Below, piece after piece: positions 46,507 through 57,628 of a stretch of 64,000 bases of DNA (position 1 is its first letter; the number at the start of each line of letters is the position of its first letter). Position numbers and translations under genes: made by a program. Under the pieces are notes generated by a model, which did not search any database, had not been told where the DNA came from, and was given only the letters and a program-made list of their open reading frames with translations. The stretch is from Hordeum vulgare subsp. vulgare. Lineage: Eukaryota > Streptophyta > Magnoliopsida > Poales > Poaceae. The stretch is from contig NC_058522.1 of assembly GCF_904849725.1 (NCBI RefSeq), forward strand, positions 456,756,844 to 456,820,843, in the 5' to 3' direction.

Positions 46507-49043
46507 TCCATTGCAGGAGTTTGCTTCCGGTGGTGTGTCATGGTTGCTCGATAGTGGAGCAACAAATCATATGACCGGAAGCAAGGACTTAGTGGTGGAT
46601 GTGCATCCTTCTCCATCTATGCCCACCCATGTCCAATTCGCCGATGCATCCTCGTCAAAGGTATTGGGATTTGGTAAGGTGGTCATCTCTCAAGAGTTAT
46701 CAATTGAGAAGGTCATGCTTGTTGAGTCTCTTAGCTACAATTTACTTTCGGTTCGTCAACTTGCAATTATGGGTTTTTCCACATTCTTTAATCTTGATAC
46801 TGTGGTCCTCTTGTGGAGCAAGACTCTTAAAGTAGCCTATGTTGGATATGTCGAAAATGGTCTCTATGTGGTGAACTTTTCAAAGCGACCCACTAAGACT
46901 GCGACTTGTCTAATGGCTAAAGTTGATGTGGGCTGGCTTTGGCATCGCCGACTAGCTCATGTCAATATGAGATCTTTGCAAAGTCTTCTCAAAGGGGACC
47001 ATATTCGTGGACTAACAAATGTGAGTTTTGCTAGAGATCGTGCTTGCGGTGCCTGCATTGAAGGAAACATTCATGAAACTGCTGATCGTCCAACGACTCT
47101 CATTTACACTAAGAGGCCATTGGAGCTCCTCCATATGGATCTTTTCGGTCCTCCATCATTTGATGGTCTTGGAGGCAGAAAGTACTGCTTGGTGATTGTT
47201 GATGACTACTCAAGATACACCTGGGTATATTTCTTCAAGAGGAAGAGTGAGACTCAACAAACTGTCATCAACTTTGCTAATGAAGCTCAACGTCAACATG
47301 AAGCAAATATTTTGATGATTAGAAGTGACAACGGCACTGAGTTCAAGAACTACACCTTGGATGAGTTTCTACGTGATGAGGGAATAATACAACAATATTC
47401 AGCACCATATACCCCTCAACAAAATGGCGTGGCGGAGTGGAAGAACCGGACTTTGATGGATGCTGCAAGAACAATGATGGCGGAATTCAAATCTCCATAT
47501 AACTTTTGGGCTGAGGCCATCAACACAGCATGTCACGCGTCCAATCGGCTCTATATCCGCAAAGGCTTGAACAAGACTCCATATGAGATTCTCACCGGAA
47601 ACAAACCCAATCTCAAGTACTTTCGGGTATTCGGTTGTAAGTGTTTCATTCTCAAGAAAGGTGCACGTTTAGCTAAATTTGATTCTAGAGCACAAGAGGG
47701 CATCTTTGTTGGTTATGCTACAAACTCTCATGCTTACCGTGTCCTAAAAAGTCCACCGGACTCATTGAGGAGACGTGTAACGTGGAGTTTAATGAAAATA
47801 ATGGCTCCCAAGTGGAGCAAAGTGGTCTTTGTGATGTAGGTGATGAAATTCCTCCCCAAGCCACAAGAAGAATGGGGATTGGTCAAATACTCCCCATTGA
47901 GGAACCCCTTGTGGCCGAAGGAGAAGGACAATGGTCTACTCAAGTGGATCCATCACCCTAACAAGCCCCACGCGATTCCGATGAACAAAGAGAAGACCCT
48001 CAACAAGTTGAACAAGCTCAACGTCAAGATCAATTACCCAACGATGGTGATGTGTCCCATGATGTACAAGCACTTACCAAAGGTTCCAAACCTACGCAAG
48101 ATCAAGATCAAGTGCAACTACAAGATCCAGACCAAATAGAAGCACAAGATCAAGATCAAGAGCAACCAAAAGTACAAGGACAAACAAGTGAACCTGCTCA
48201 AGTCAAAAATCAAGTTGATCAGGATATTGTCTCGCAATTCCCTTCTGCAGCACCAAAAGCTGGTGCCAAGGGAGGTTCAAGACGCAAGGGCAAGCAAAGT
48301 AAACAAGTCGATGCTCCCCAGTTATCCAATGAAGAACTCTTGGAGCGTCGAGCAGCCAAGATTGCAAACAAGCTGAGAGTCAAGTCACATCTTATGAAGA
48401 ATGTACTTGGCAATTTAAAAAGGGGAGTATCCACCCGTCAACAAATTTGGAATTATTGTGAGCATCACGTGTTTGTTTCGTATTGTGAACCTCAACAGGT
48501 ATAGGAAGCGCTCGATGATGAGGATTGGCTTATGTCCATGCATGAAGAACTCAACAACTTCGAACGTAATCAAGTCTGGGATTTAGTGCCAAGACCAAAG
48601 GAGGAACATAATGTCATTGGGACCAAATGGATTTTCAAAAACAAGCAAGATGCCAATGGGATTGTGATTCGAAACAAGGCAAGATTGGTGGCTCAAGGCT
48701 ACTCCCAAGTCGAGGGTATCAACTACGGTGAAACCTTTGCCCATGTTGCTCGTCTAGAATCTATTCGCATGCTGCTTGCATTTGCTTCTCATCATAATTT
48801 CAAATTACAGCAAATGGATGTGAAAAGTGCTTTTCTTAATGGCCCTTTAAATGAGTTGGTCTATGTCAAACAACCCCCGGGATTCAAACATCCCAAGCTC
48901 CCCAATCATGTGTACAAACTTAATAAGGCACTCTATGGCCTTAAACAAGCCCCACGTGCGTGGTATGAGTATCTTACTGAGTTGTTACAAGATCGTGGGT
49001 TTGAAATTGGGAAGATAGATCCCACTCTTTTTACTAAGAGGGT
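46507..49043 (+). pseudogene. Copia 1 pol: protease, integrase, partial reverse transcriptase
   Basis: Protease block WLLDSGATNHMTG (about 46540-46580). GAG-pre-integrase WLWHRRLAHVNMRSL. Integrase with HMDLFGPP, IRSDNGTEF and QQNGVAEWKNRT, where W replaces the usual R after the conserved E. The frame changes near 47740-47840. A polar Gln/Asp-rich linker (48052-48504) ends in an in-frame TAG at 48502. Reverse transcriptase opens with [13 protein letters not shown] and [11 protein letters not shown], its first catalytic Asp intact, and stops at the Fatima-like insertion before the YVDD motif. Confidence 0.87.
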
Positions 49044-50568
49044 TGATACGTCCATTTTGCATCATGCTTTCATGTTGATATTTATTGCTTTTTGGCTGTT
49101 ATATTACTTGTGGTACCGTATTTATGCCTTTTCTCTCTTATTTTGCAAGGATTATTTGAAGAGGGGGAATTCAGGCAGCTGGAATTCTGGACTGGAAAAG
49201 GAGCAAATCCTAGTCCACTATTCTGCACATCTCCAAACGCCCTGAAAATTTACGTGGATTTTTTCTAGAATATATTAAAAATACTGGGCAAAAGAACTAC
49301 CGGAGGGGGCCACCAGGCCTCCACAAGCTTGCCCACCGCCACCAGCCCCTGGTGGCGCAGGGCAGGCTTGTGGGCTTCCTGAAGGCCCACTAGCCCCCCT
49401 CTTTTGCTATAAGAAGCATCATGGTCTGGAAAAAATCAAGAGGGAGATTTTTCGTGGTTTCGCCGCTGCCACGAGGCGGAACTTGAGCAGATCCAATCTA
49501 GAGCTCCGGCAGGACGATCCTGCCGGGGAAACTTCCCTCCCGGAGGGGGAAATCGTCGCCATCGTCATCACCAACACTCCTCTCGTTGGAGGGGAGGCAT
49601 ATTCATCAACATCTTCATCAGCACCATCTCCTCTCCAATCCCTAGTTCATCTCTTGTAACCAATCTTCGTCTCGCAACTCCGATTGGTACTTGTAAGGTT
49701 GCTAGTAGTGTTAATTACTCTTTGTAGTTGATGCTAGTTGGATTACTTGGTGGAAGAGTTTTTGTTCAGATCCTTGATGCTATTCATTACACCTCTGGTC
49801 ATGATTATGATTATGTCTTGTGAGTAGTTACTTTTGTTCCTGAGGACATGGGACAAGTCATGCTGATAATAGTCATGTGAATTTGATAGTCGCTCGGTAT
49901 TTTGATATAATGTATGTTGTTTTTCCTCTAGTGGTGTTATGTGAACGTCGACTATATAACACTTCACCATATTTGGGCCTAGAGGCAGGCATTGGGAAGT
50001 AGTAAGTAGATGATGGGTTGCTGGAGTGACAGAAGCTTAAACCCCAGTCTATGCGTTGCTTCGTGAGGGCCTGATTTGGATCCACTAGTTTAATGCTATG
50101 GTTAGACTTTGTCTTAATTCTTCTTTTGTAGTTGCGGATGCTTGCGAGAGAGGTTAATCATAAGTGGGATGCTTGTCCAAGTAAGGGCAGTACCCAAGCG
50201 CCGGTCCACCCACATATTAAACTATCAAAGTAACGAACACGAATCATATGAACATGATGAAACTAGCATGACAGAAATTCCCGTGTGTCCTCGGGAGCGT
50301 TTTTCCTCCTATAAGACTCTGTTCAGGCTTGTCCCTGGCTACAAAAGGGATTTGTCCACTTGTTGCACCGTTGCTACTACTTGTTACTTGTTACTCTTTG
50401 CTTGCTACGTTTCACCTCGCTACACAATCACTTGTTACCGCTACTTTCAGTGTTTGCAGTTATTACCTTGCTAAAAACCGCTTATCAGAGCCTTCTGCTC
50501 TTTGTTGGGTTCGACACTCTTACTTATCGAAAGGACTACGATTGATCCCCTATACTTGTGGGTCATCA
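49044..50568 (+). repeat. Fatima-like 5' LTR (1525 bp)
   Basis: Starts TGATACGTCCATTTTG and ends TGGGTCATCA, 11 bases before the PBS. A TATAAGAAGC box is near 49409. A GC-rich patch with a CCACCAGCCCCTGGTGG palindrome lies at about 49338-49354. Confidence 0.82.
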
Positions 50569-50579
50569 ATACTCTTTTC

Positions 50580-50597
50580 TGGCGCCGTTGCCGGGGA
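50580..50597 (+). other. Fatima-like primer-binding site, tRNA-Asp
   Basis: TGGCGCCGTTGCCGGGGA, an exact match to the Athila PBS consensus. Confidence 0.9.
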
Positions 50598-50659
50598 GTG
50601 AAGCGCCTTTGGTAAGTGGAAATTGGTAAGGAAACATTTATATACTGTGCTGAAATTTA

Positions 50660-53600
50660 TTGTCACTTGTCACTATGGAAACTATTCCTTTGAGGAATTT
50701 GTTCGGGGTATCTTCACCACGAATGGAAGCAATAGGAGTTGCTCCTCAACCTGAGGTACCTACTGAAAATATCTTTTATGAAATTCCTTTGGGTATGCTT
50801 GAGAAACTGCTGGCTAATCCTTTCACAAGAGATGGATCTTCACACCCAGACTTGCATCTAATCTATGTAGATGAAGTTTGTGGTTTATTTAAGCTTGCAG
50901 GTTTGCCCGAGGATGAGGTAAAGAAGAAATTCTTTCCTTTATATTTGAAGGATAAGGCGTTGACATGGTATAGGCTATGTGATGATACTGGATCATGGGG
51001 CTACAATCGGTTGAAATTGGAATTTCATCAAAAGTTCTATCCTATGCATTTAGTGCATTGTGATCGGAACTTTATTTATAACTTTTGGCATCGTGACAGG
51101 GAAATCATAGCTCAAGCTTGGGGGAGGCTTAAATCAATGCTATATTCATGCCCCAATCATGAGCTCTCGAGAGAAATCATCACTCAAAACTTTTATGCTC
51201 GGCTTTCTCATGAAGATCGCACCATGCTTGACACTTCTTGTGCCGGTTCTTTTATGAAGAAGGATATTGATCACAAGTGGAATTTATTGGAGAGAATCAA
51301 ACGCAACTATGAATATTGGGAGCTCGAGGAAGGTAAGGTGTCAGGTATGAATTTCCAGTTTGATTGCATTAAATCTTTTGTTGAGACAAACACTTCTAGA
51401 GATTTTAGCGCTAAGTATGGACTTGACTGTGAGATAGTAGCTTCTCTATGTGAATCTTTTGCTGCTCATGTTTATCTTCCCAAAGAGAAGTGGTTTAAAT
51501 ATCATCCTCCTGTAGAAAGCAACATAGCCAAAACCAATCTAGTTGAGGAGAAAATCATAGCTTTTATTGATCCTGTTGTTCCTTGTGCTTACACTGAGAA
51601 ACCACCATACCCTGCTAGGATAAAGGATTATTCTAAAGCTCCAACTGTGATACGTAGGGGTTACATTAGATCACTTGCACCCCCTGAGGAGATTAGAGTT
51701 GAACCTAGTGTTTCTATTATCAAAGATCTCTTAGCCGAAGACATAGGTGGGCATGTTATCAAATTCTGTGAGGACTCCGCTAGAATTGCTAAACCTCACG
51801 CGAAAGACAAACACGGACCTGTAGTTGGCCTGCCCGTTGTTTCTGTTAAGATAGGAGATCACTGTTATCATGGTTTATGTGATATGGGAGCTAGTGTTAG
51901 TGCAATACCCCGTTCTCTATATGATGAAATCAAAGATGAGATTGCACATGCCGAGTTAGAACCCATTGATGTCACTATTACGCTAGCTAATAGAGACACT
52001 ATCTGCCCTCTAGGAATTGTGAGAGACGTAGAAGTCCTGTGTGGTAAGACAAAGTATCCTACTGATTTCCTCGTCCTTGGTACCGCACAAGATAGCTTTT
52101 GTCCCATCATATTTGGTAGACCCTTTCTCAACACTCTCAATGCTCACATTGATTGCATTAAGCAGACTGTCACAGTTAGTTTCAAGGGTGTGTCTCATGA
52201 ATTTAACTTCTCCAAGTTTGGAAGACAACCCCATGAAAGAGAGTCGTCTGGTAGAGATGAAATTATTGCTCTTGCCTCTATTGTCGTACCTCCTACGGAT
52301 CCTTTAGAGCAATATCTGCTTGAGCATGAAAATGATATGCATATGGAGGAGAGAGATGAGATAGATAACATTGTCTTAGAACAATATCCTATTCTCAAGA
52401 ATAATCTGCCTGTTGAACTGCTTGGGGATCCTCCCCCACCAAAGGGTGATCCTGTGTTCGAGCTTAAACAGTTGCCTAATACTCTTAAGTATGCCTATCT
52501 TGATGAGAAGGAGATATATCATGTCATTATTAGTGCTCTCCTCTCAGAGCACGAAGAGAAGAAGTTACTAAAAACTCCAAGGAAGCACCGTGCTGCTATT
52601 GGATATACTCTTGATGATCTTACGGGTATTAGTCCTACTCTATGTCAGCACAAGATTAAAACCGATCCTGACTTTAAACCAGTTGCTGATCATCAAAGGA
52701 GATTAAATCCTAAGATGAAAGAGGTCGTTAGAAAAGAAATATTAAAGCTTCTGGAAGCATGAATCATTTATCCTGTTGCTCATAGTGATTGGGTAAGTCC
52801 AGTACATTGCGTACCCAAGAAGGGAGGTATCACCGTCGTTCCTAATGATAAGGATGAACTAATCCCACAAAGGATTATTACCGGCTATAGAATGGTGATA
52901 GACTTCCGGAAACTAAACAAGGCAACCAGGAAAGATCATTATCCTTTGCCGTTTATCGACCAAATGCTAGAAAGGCTATCAAAGCACACTCACTTCTGCT
53001 TTCTAGACGGTTATTTAGGTTTCCCGCAGATACCTGTTGCATAATCTGATCAAGAGAAAACCACTTTCACCTGCCCTTTCGGTACCTTTGCGTATAGACG
53101 TATACCTTTTGGCTTATGTAATGCACCTGCCACCTTCCAAAGATGTATGATGGCTATATTCTCTGACTTTTGTGAAAAGATTGTCGAGGTTTTCATGGAT
53201 GACTTCTCCGTTTACGGGTCTTCCTTTGATGATTGCCTCAGCAACCTTGATCGAGTCTTACAAAGATGCAAAGAAACCAGTCTCGTCTTGAATTGGGAGA
53301 AGTGCCACTTTATGGTTAATGAAGGTATCATCTTAGGACACAAAATCTCTGAAAGAGGCATTGAAGTTGATAAGGCTAAGGTTGATGCAATTGAGAAAAT
53401 GCCTTTCCCCACAGATATCAGAGGTATATGAAGTTTCCTAGGTCATGCTAGTTTCTATAGAACGTTTATTAAAGACTTTTCTAAGATTTCTAGGCCTCTT
53501 ACCAACCTCTTGTAGAAGGATGTTCCTTTTGTTTTTGATGAGGATTGTGAGGAAGCCTTCGAAATACTTAAGAAGGCTTTGATAACCGCACCTATTGTTC

Positions 53601-55453
53601 AACCACCTGACTGGAACTTGCCCTTTGAAATCATGTGTGACGCTAGTGATTATGCTGTTGGTGCTGTTCTAGGACAGAGAGTTGACAAGAAGTTGAATGT
53701 CATTCACTACGCTAGTAAAACTCTAGACAGTGCCCAAAGAAACTATGCCACTACGGAGAAGGAATTTTTAGCAGTCGTGTTTGCATGCGAAAAGTTCAGA
53801 TCTTACATAGTTGACTCCAAAGTCACTGTTCACTCTGATCATGCGGTTATTAAGTACCTCATGGAGAAGAAGGACGCTAAGCCTAGGCTGATCAGATGGG
53901 TTCTCCTGCTACAGGAATTTGATTTGCATGTCGTTGACCGAAAGGGTGCTGACAACCCTGTAGCAGATAACTTGTCTAGGCTAGAGAATGTCCTTGATGA
54001 CCCACTACCTATTGATGACAGCTTTCCTGATGAGCAATTAAATGTCATCCGCACTTCACTTAGTGCACCGTGGTATGCCGATAATGCAAACTATATCGTA
54101 GCCAAATACATACCACCCAGCTTCACCTATCAACAAAAGAAGAAATTCTTCTTTGATTTGAGACACTACTTTTGGGATGATCCTCACCTTTATAAGGAAG
54201 GAGTAGATGGTGTTATTAGATGTTGTGTGCCTAAACATGAACAGGGACAGATCCTGCAGAAGTGTCATTCTGAAGCCTACGGAGGACACCATGCTGGAGA
54301 TAGAACTGCCCATAACGTATTGCAATCAGGTTTCTATTGGCCCACTCTCTTCAAGGATGCCCGTAAGTTTGTCTTTTCTTCTGACGAATGCCAAAGAATA
54401 GGGAACATCAGTAAGCGTCAAGAGATGCCTATGAACTATTCACTTGTCATTGAACCATTTGATGTCTGGGGCTTTGATTATATGGGACCCTTCTCGAGTT
54501 CCAATGGGTACACTCACATCTTAGTTGCTGTGGATTACGTTACTAAGTGGGTAGAAGCTATCCCCACTAAAAATGCTGATCACCACACCTCTATTAAGAT
54601 GCTTAAAGAAGTCATATTCCCAAGATTTGGAGTCCCTAGATACTTGATGATTGATGGCGGTTCACACTTCATTCATGGTGTTTTCCGCAAGATGCTAGCT
54701 AAGTATGATGTCAACCATAGAGTTGCATCTCCTTATCATCCTCAGTCTAGTGGTCAAGTGGAGTTGACTAATAGGGAGATCAAGTTGATCTTACAAAAGA
54801 CTGTCAATAGATCTCGAAAGGACTAGTCTAGCAAACTTGAGGATGCACTATGGGCTTATAGGACTGCTTATAAGAATCCCATGGGCATGTCACCGTATAA
54901 AATGGTTTACGGTAAGGCCTGTCATTTACCTCTTGAGCTGGGACACAAAGCTTATTGGGCAATCAAAGAGCTCAACTTTGATTTCAAACTTGCCTGTGAG
55001 AAGCGGTTGTTTGATATCAGCTCGTTAGATGAATGGAGAGCCCAGGCATATGAGAATGCGAGGTTGTTCAAGGAAAACGTTAAGAGATGGCATGACAAAC
55101 GAATAGAGAAACGAGAGTTCAATGTAGATGATTATGTCTTGCTATACAATTCTCGTTTGAGATTCTTTGCAGGCAAGCTTCTCTCTAAATGGGAAGGTCA
55201 CTATGTTGTCGAGGAAGTATATCGTTCCGGTGCCATCAAAATCAATAACACGTAAGGAAATTTTCCTAGAGTGGTAAATGGGCAAAGAATCAAGCATTAC
55301 ATCTCTGGTACTCCCATAAATGTTGAGACCAATATCATCAATGTCATAACTCCACAGGAGTACATAAGGGATGTTTATCAGCCTATTTCAGACCTTGAAA
55401 ATGAAGATGTATCTGTTTCGGCAAGAACTTGGACTCCGATACTTTTCCAATAG
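50660..55453 (+). pseudogene. Fatima-like gag-pol, one continuous frame with six internal stops
   Basis: Gag core (DKALTWYRLCDDTGSWGYNR) near residues 95-120. Aspartic protease with LCDMGASVSAIP near residue 405. Reverse transcriptase with FLDGYLGFPQIPVA, FGLCNAPATFQR and FMDDFSVYG. RNase H with [14 protein letters not shown] and [10 protein letters not shown]. Integrase with [16 protein letters not shown] and [12 protein letters not shown]. The integrase zinc site reads SSDECQR, so one of the usual CxxC cysteines is Ser. Internal stops lie at 52760, 53042, 53429, 53513, 54824 and 55253. At least three look like CAA/CAG/CGA to TAA/TAG/TGA and one like TGG to TAG. No frameshift was found across 4.8 kb. 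Confidence 0.9.
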
Positions 55454-55737
55454 GAAATTTCTTCCGTTTTGGAATTTTTGGAAAATTAGAAAAATAAAAA
55501 GCAGTCCGGAGAGCGAACGAGGCAGCCACAAGGGCCCACTCCGCCACCACCCCCTGGTGGCGGTGGGCAAGCTTGTGGGCACCTCGTGTGCCTCCCGGAC
55601 TTCGTTTTCTTGCGGAGGATTCCTTCTGGCCCAGAAAAAAAATCAATATATAGTCGCTCGAAGGTTTTGATCTCCGTATCGCGTAGTTTTCCTCTGTTTT
55701 CGTTTCGAGCTTGTTTCTGCCGCAGATCTAGATCATC

Positions 55738-56135
55738 ATGACTTCCCCAAATGCTCCTAAGGACAAGATCTTTGAGAAGGTCATCAATCCCTACCTCACG
55801 GAAGTGCTGAAACAACCTCAATCTATCAGGATGAGCGAGGGGATGTTGCACATCCGTGATGTTGAGGGGCCTAAGAAGACCGGAAGCGTGGAGACGAGGC
55901 TCGAAGCAATGGAGCAACAAGTCTTCAAGTGCCAAGGGATGGTGGAGCATGGACTCACCGCCAACCACACGATGATCACAGAGTTCACTAGCAATCACAA
56001 GATGGATGCCATTGATATTGGGAAAGACCTCTCCAGGCTCTACGATAGGGTTGACCAACTTCACGGCCAGATCTATGACCTGCAGAATCAAAACTGTGAG
56101 TATGAGTACATATTTAAATCAATAAGGATGGCCGA
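55738..56135 (+). CDS. Athila 3' ORF, N-terminal part, truncated by Copia 2
   Basis: It opens MTSPNAPKDKIFEKVINPYL and continues with EVLKQPQSIRMSEG, a VETRLEAMEQQVFKCQGMVEHG helix and a LYDRVDQLHGQIYDLQNQNCEYE coiled-coil block. This matches the ORF seen 3' of pol in grass Athila elements; its role (sometimes called env-like) is unproven. The frame runs into Copia 2 at 56136, so the last 8 codons before the stop at 56158 are LTR sequence. The upstream spacer (55454-55737) is non-coding, with a CCACCACCCCCTGGTGG near-palindrome (mirrored CCACC/GGTGG arms) at about 55544-55562. Confidence 0.7.
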
Positions 56136-57561
56136 TGTAAGTGCATCTAGTGTCCCTTAGTGATTTTGGTGGTTTGAAGACTTATAGGTTAAGTATCTAA
56201 TGTGTTTATGAGTGTACACGGGATCTATAAGTCATTGAGGAGTTTGAGATATTTGAAGAATAACGACCCCTGAAAATATATATCTTCGGTTGAAGAAATT
56301 GGTCTGAAGCTGAAGAAATGAATCGCGAGGAATCTGCGATGAAATTTGTATTCCTCATGAAGATACTGAAATTGAGGAATTCGGTGTGTCCTCAAGAAAA
56401 TCACTTTGAAGATTTTGAAGCATGAAGATTCACTCTTTTTGTTTTATTTTCTTCGCATTTGAGTAATAGGAACACCGTACTGTTAAGGGGGGGTCGAAGT
56501 TACACTTTGGAATGAATTTCCTCATGATGCTCAACCCAAGCCTAATCCTATCAAAAGCCTCAAGTGAGGAATACGAGTGACATGAGGACTCTCACAGTTG
56601 AGGGTTCCGACCGTTCCGATAGCCACGCCAAGTCATTGGTCTTATCCACTCCAACGGTCATATTATTGAAGGGCATTAGTGTCAAATCATGTCGGGATGC
56701 TCCCAGGTTATGAATAGTCACCCCCCCCCCCCCCCACAACCATTAGATGGTTGGTTGCTCCATTAGAAACTGACACTTGTCATAAGAGCAACCCAATTCC
56801 TCAGAGTCTTCGAGAGTAATTCATCAGTGAGGAAATACCCCATACACCGAAACCACAAACCAAACCTAGTGATTGAGCATCACCGAAGAAGTTGTTCCTG
56901 TGTGGGACTGAAGCCTTTTACCTTTGAGGACTGTGCATCCTCCAGACGGTTAGGCGTCATGGTCTAGAGCTTTCCAGCAGTCAATTGTGGATCACCGGGT
57001 GACCAAGTCTGTGAGGGTTTGGAAGTATGCCATGAAGACTTACCACGAGTGTTGGGTGAGGACTGTGTGTTCTTAGCCCAAGGAGAACATGGTAGGGACT
57101 GTGTGTCCCGGGACCGTGTGTCCTTTGGTTTCAATACCAAGCCGCTCCAAACCAGATGCACGACTGTCACAACAGTTGGAACTGGGTCATCAACGACTGT
57201 CTTCAGTGAGAAACGGGTTCTAATTCCTCAACTCCTTACTTTCCTCGTATTATGTGTTGATGACTTTCACTGCTACTGTTTGAAGAATTTGCTGAAGACT
57301 TTCTCTGAATTTTGTCAACCCCAAATTCTTCACGTCAGTTAATCCTCATCTGTATTCTGCGTGCGTGCTCACTGTGCAATGTGTTTTCACATTCCTCACT
57401 CTAAAAAAACTGTTGTTGTGAAACTTTGCACTTGTGATCCTTTACTGTTTCCGCTGTGAGTTAGTCATCAGTGAGGAATTTCCTCAAAAGGAATTTCCTC
57501 AGTGATGAAATTCTAAAAGTCTCCTATTCACCCCCCCTCTAGTCGATATAACGCATTTTCA
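56136..57561 (+). repeat. Copia 2 5' LTR (1426 bp)
   Basis: Starts TGTAAGTGCATCTAG and ends CGCATTTTCA two bases before the PBS. It carries a 15-C run (56721-56735) and is full of TTCCTCA/TGAGGAA oligomers. Confidence 0.85.
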
Positions 57562-57563
57562 AT

Positions 57564-57575
57564 TGGTATCAGAGC
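57564..57575 (+). other. Copia 2 primer-binding site
   Basis: TGGTATCAGAGC, the initiator tRNA-Met complement. Confidence 0.9.
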
Positions 57576-57628
57576 AAGGTACTCCCTTGTTCTGTGTGAT
57601 TTTGGTTTAACCACCTCGAGTTTTAGTT

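Larger units (their letters stand above)
42435..49043 (+). mobile_element. Copia 1: SIRE/Maximus-lineage Ty1/Copia, 5' part
   Basis: 5' LTR, initiator tRNA-Met PBS, long gag with coiled coil, protease, integrase and the start of reverse transcriptase. The candidate TSD on the left is ACTTG (42430-42434). It is cut at 49043 inside reverse transcriptase, after the PTLFTKRV block, by the Fatima-like element. The remainder is outside the window. The lineage call rests on the long coiled-coil Gag and the protein phrasing. Confidence 0.85.
49044..56135 (+). mobile_element. Fatima-like Athila (Ty3/Gypsy) element, 5' part
   Basis: 5' LTR, exact tRNA-Asp PBS, a single-frame gag-pol with nonsense mutations, then the start of the Athila 3' ORF, cut by Copia 2 at 56136. 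The candidate left TSD is AGGGT (49039-49043). The 3' LTR is beyond the window. The family name is by LTR recognition (TGATACGTCCATTTTGCATC). Confidence 0.85.
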
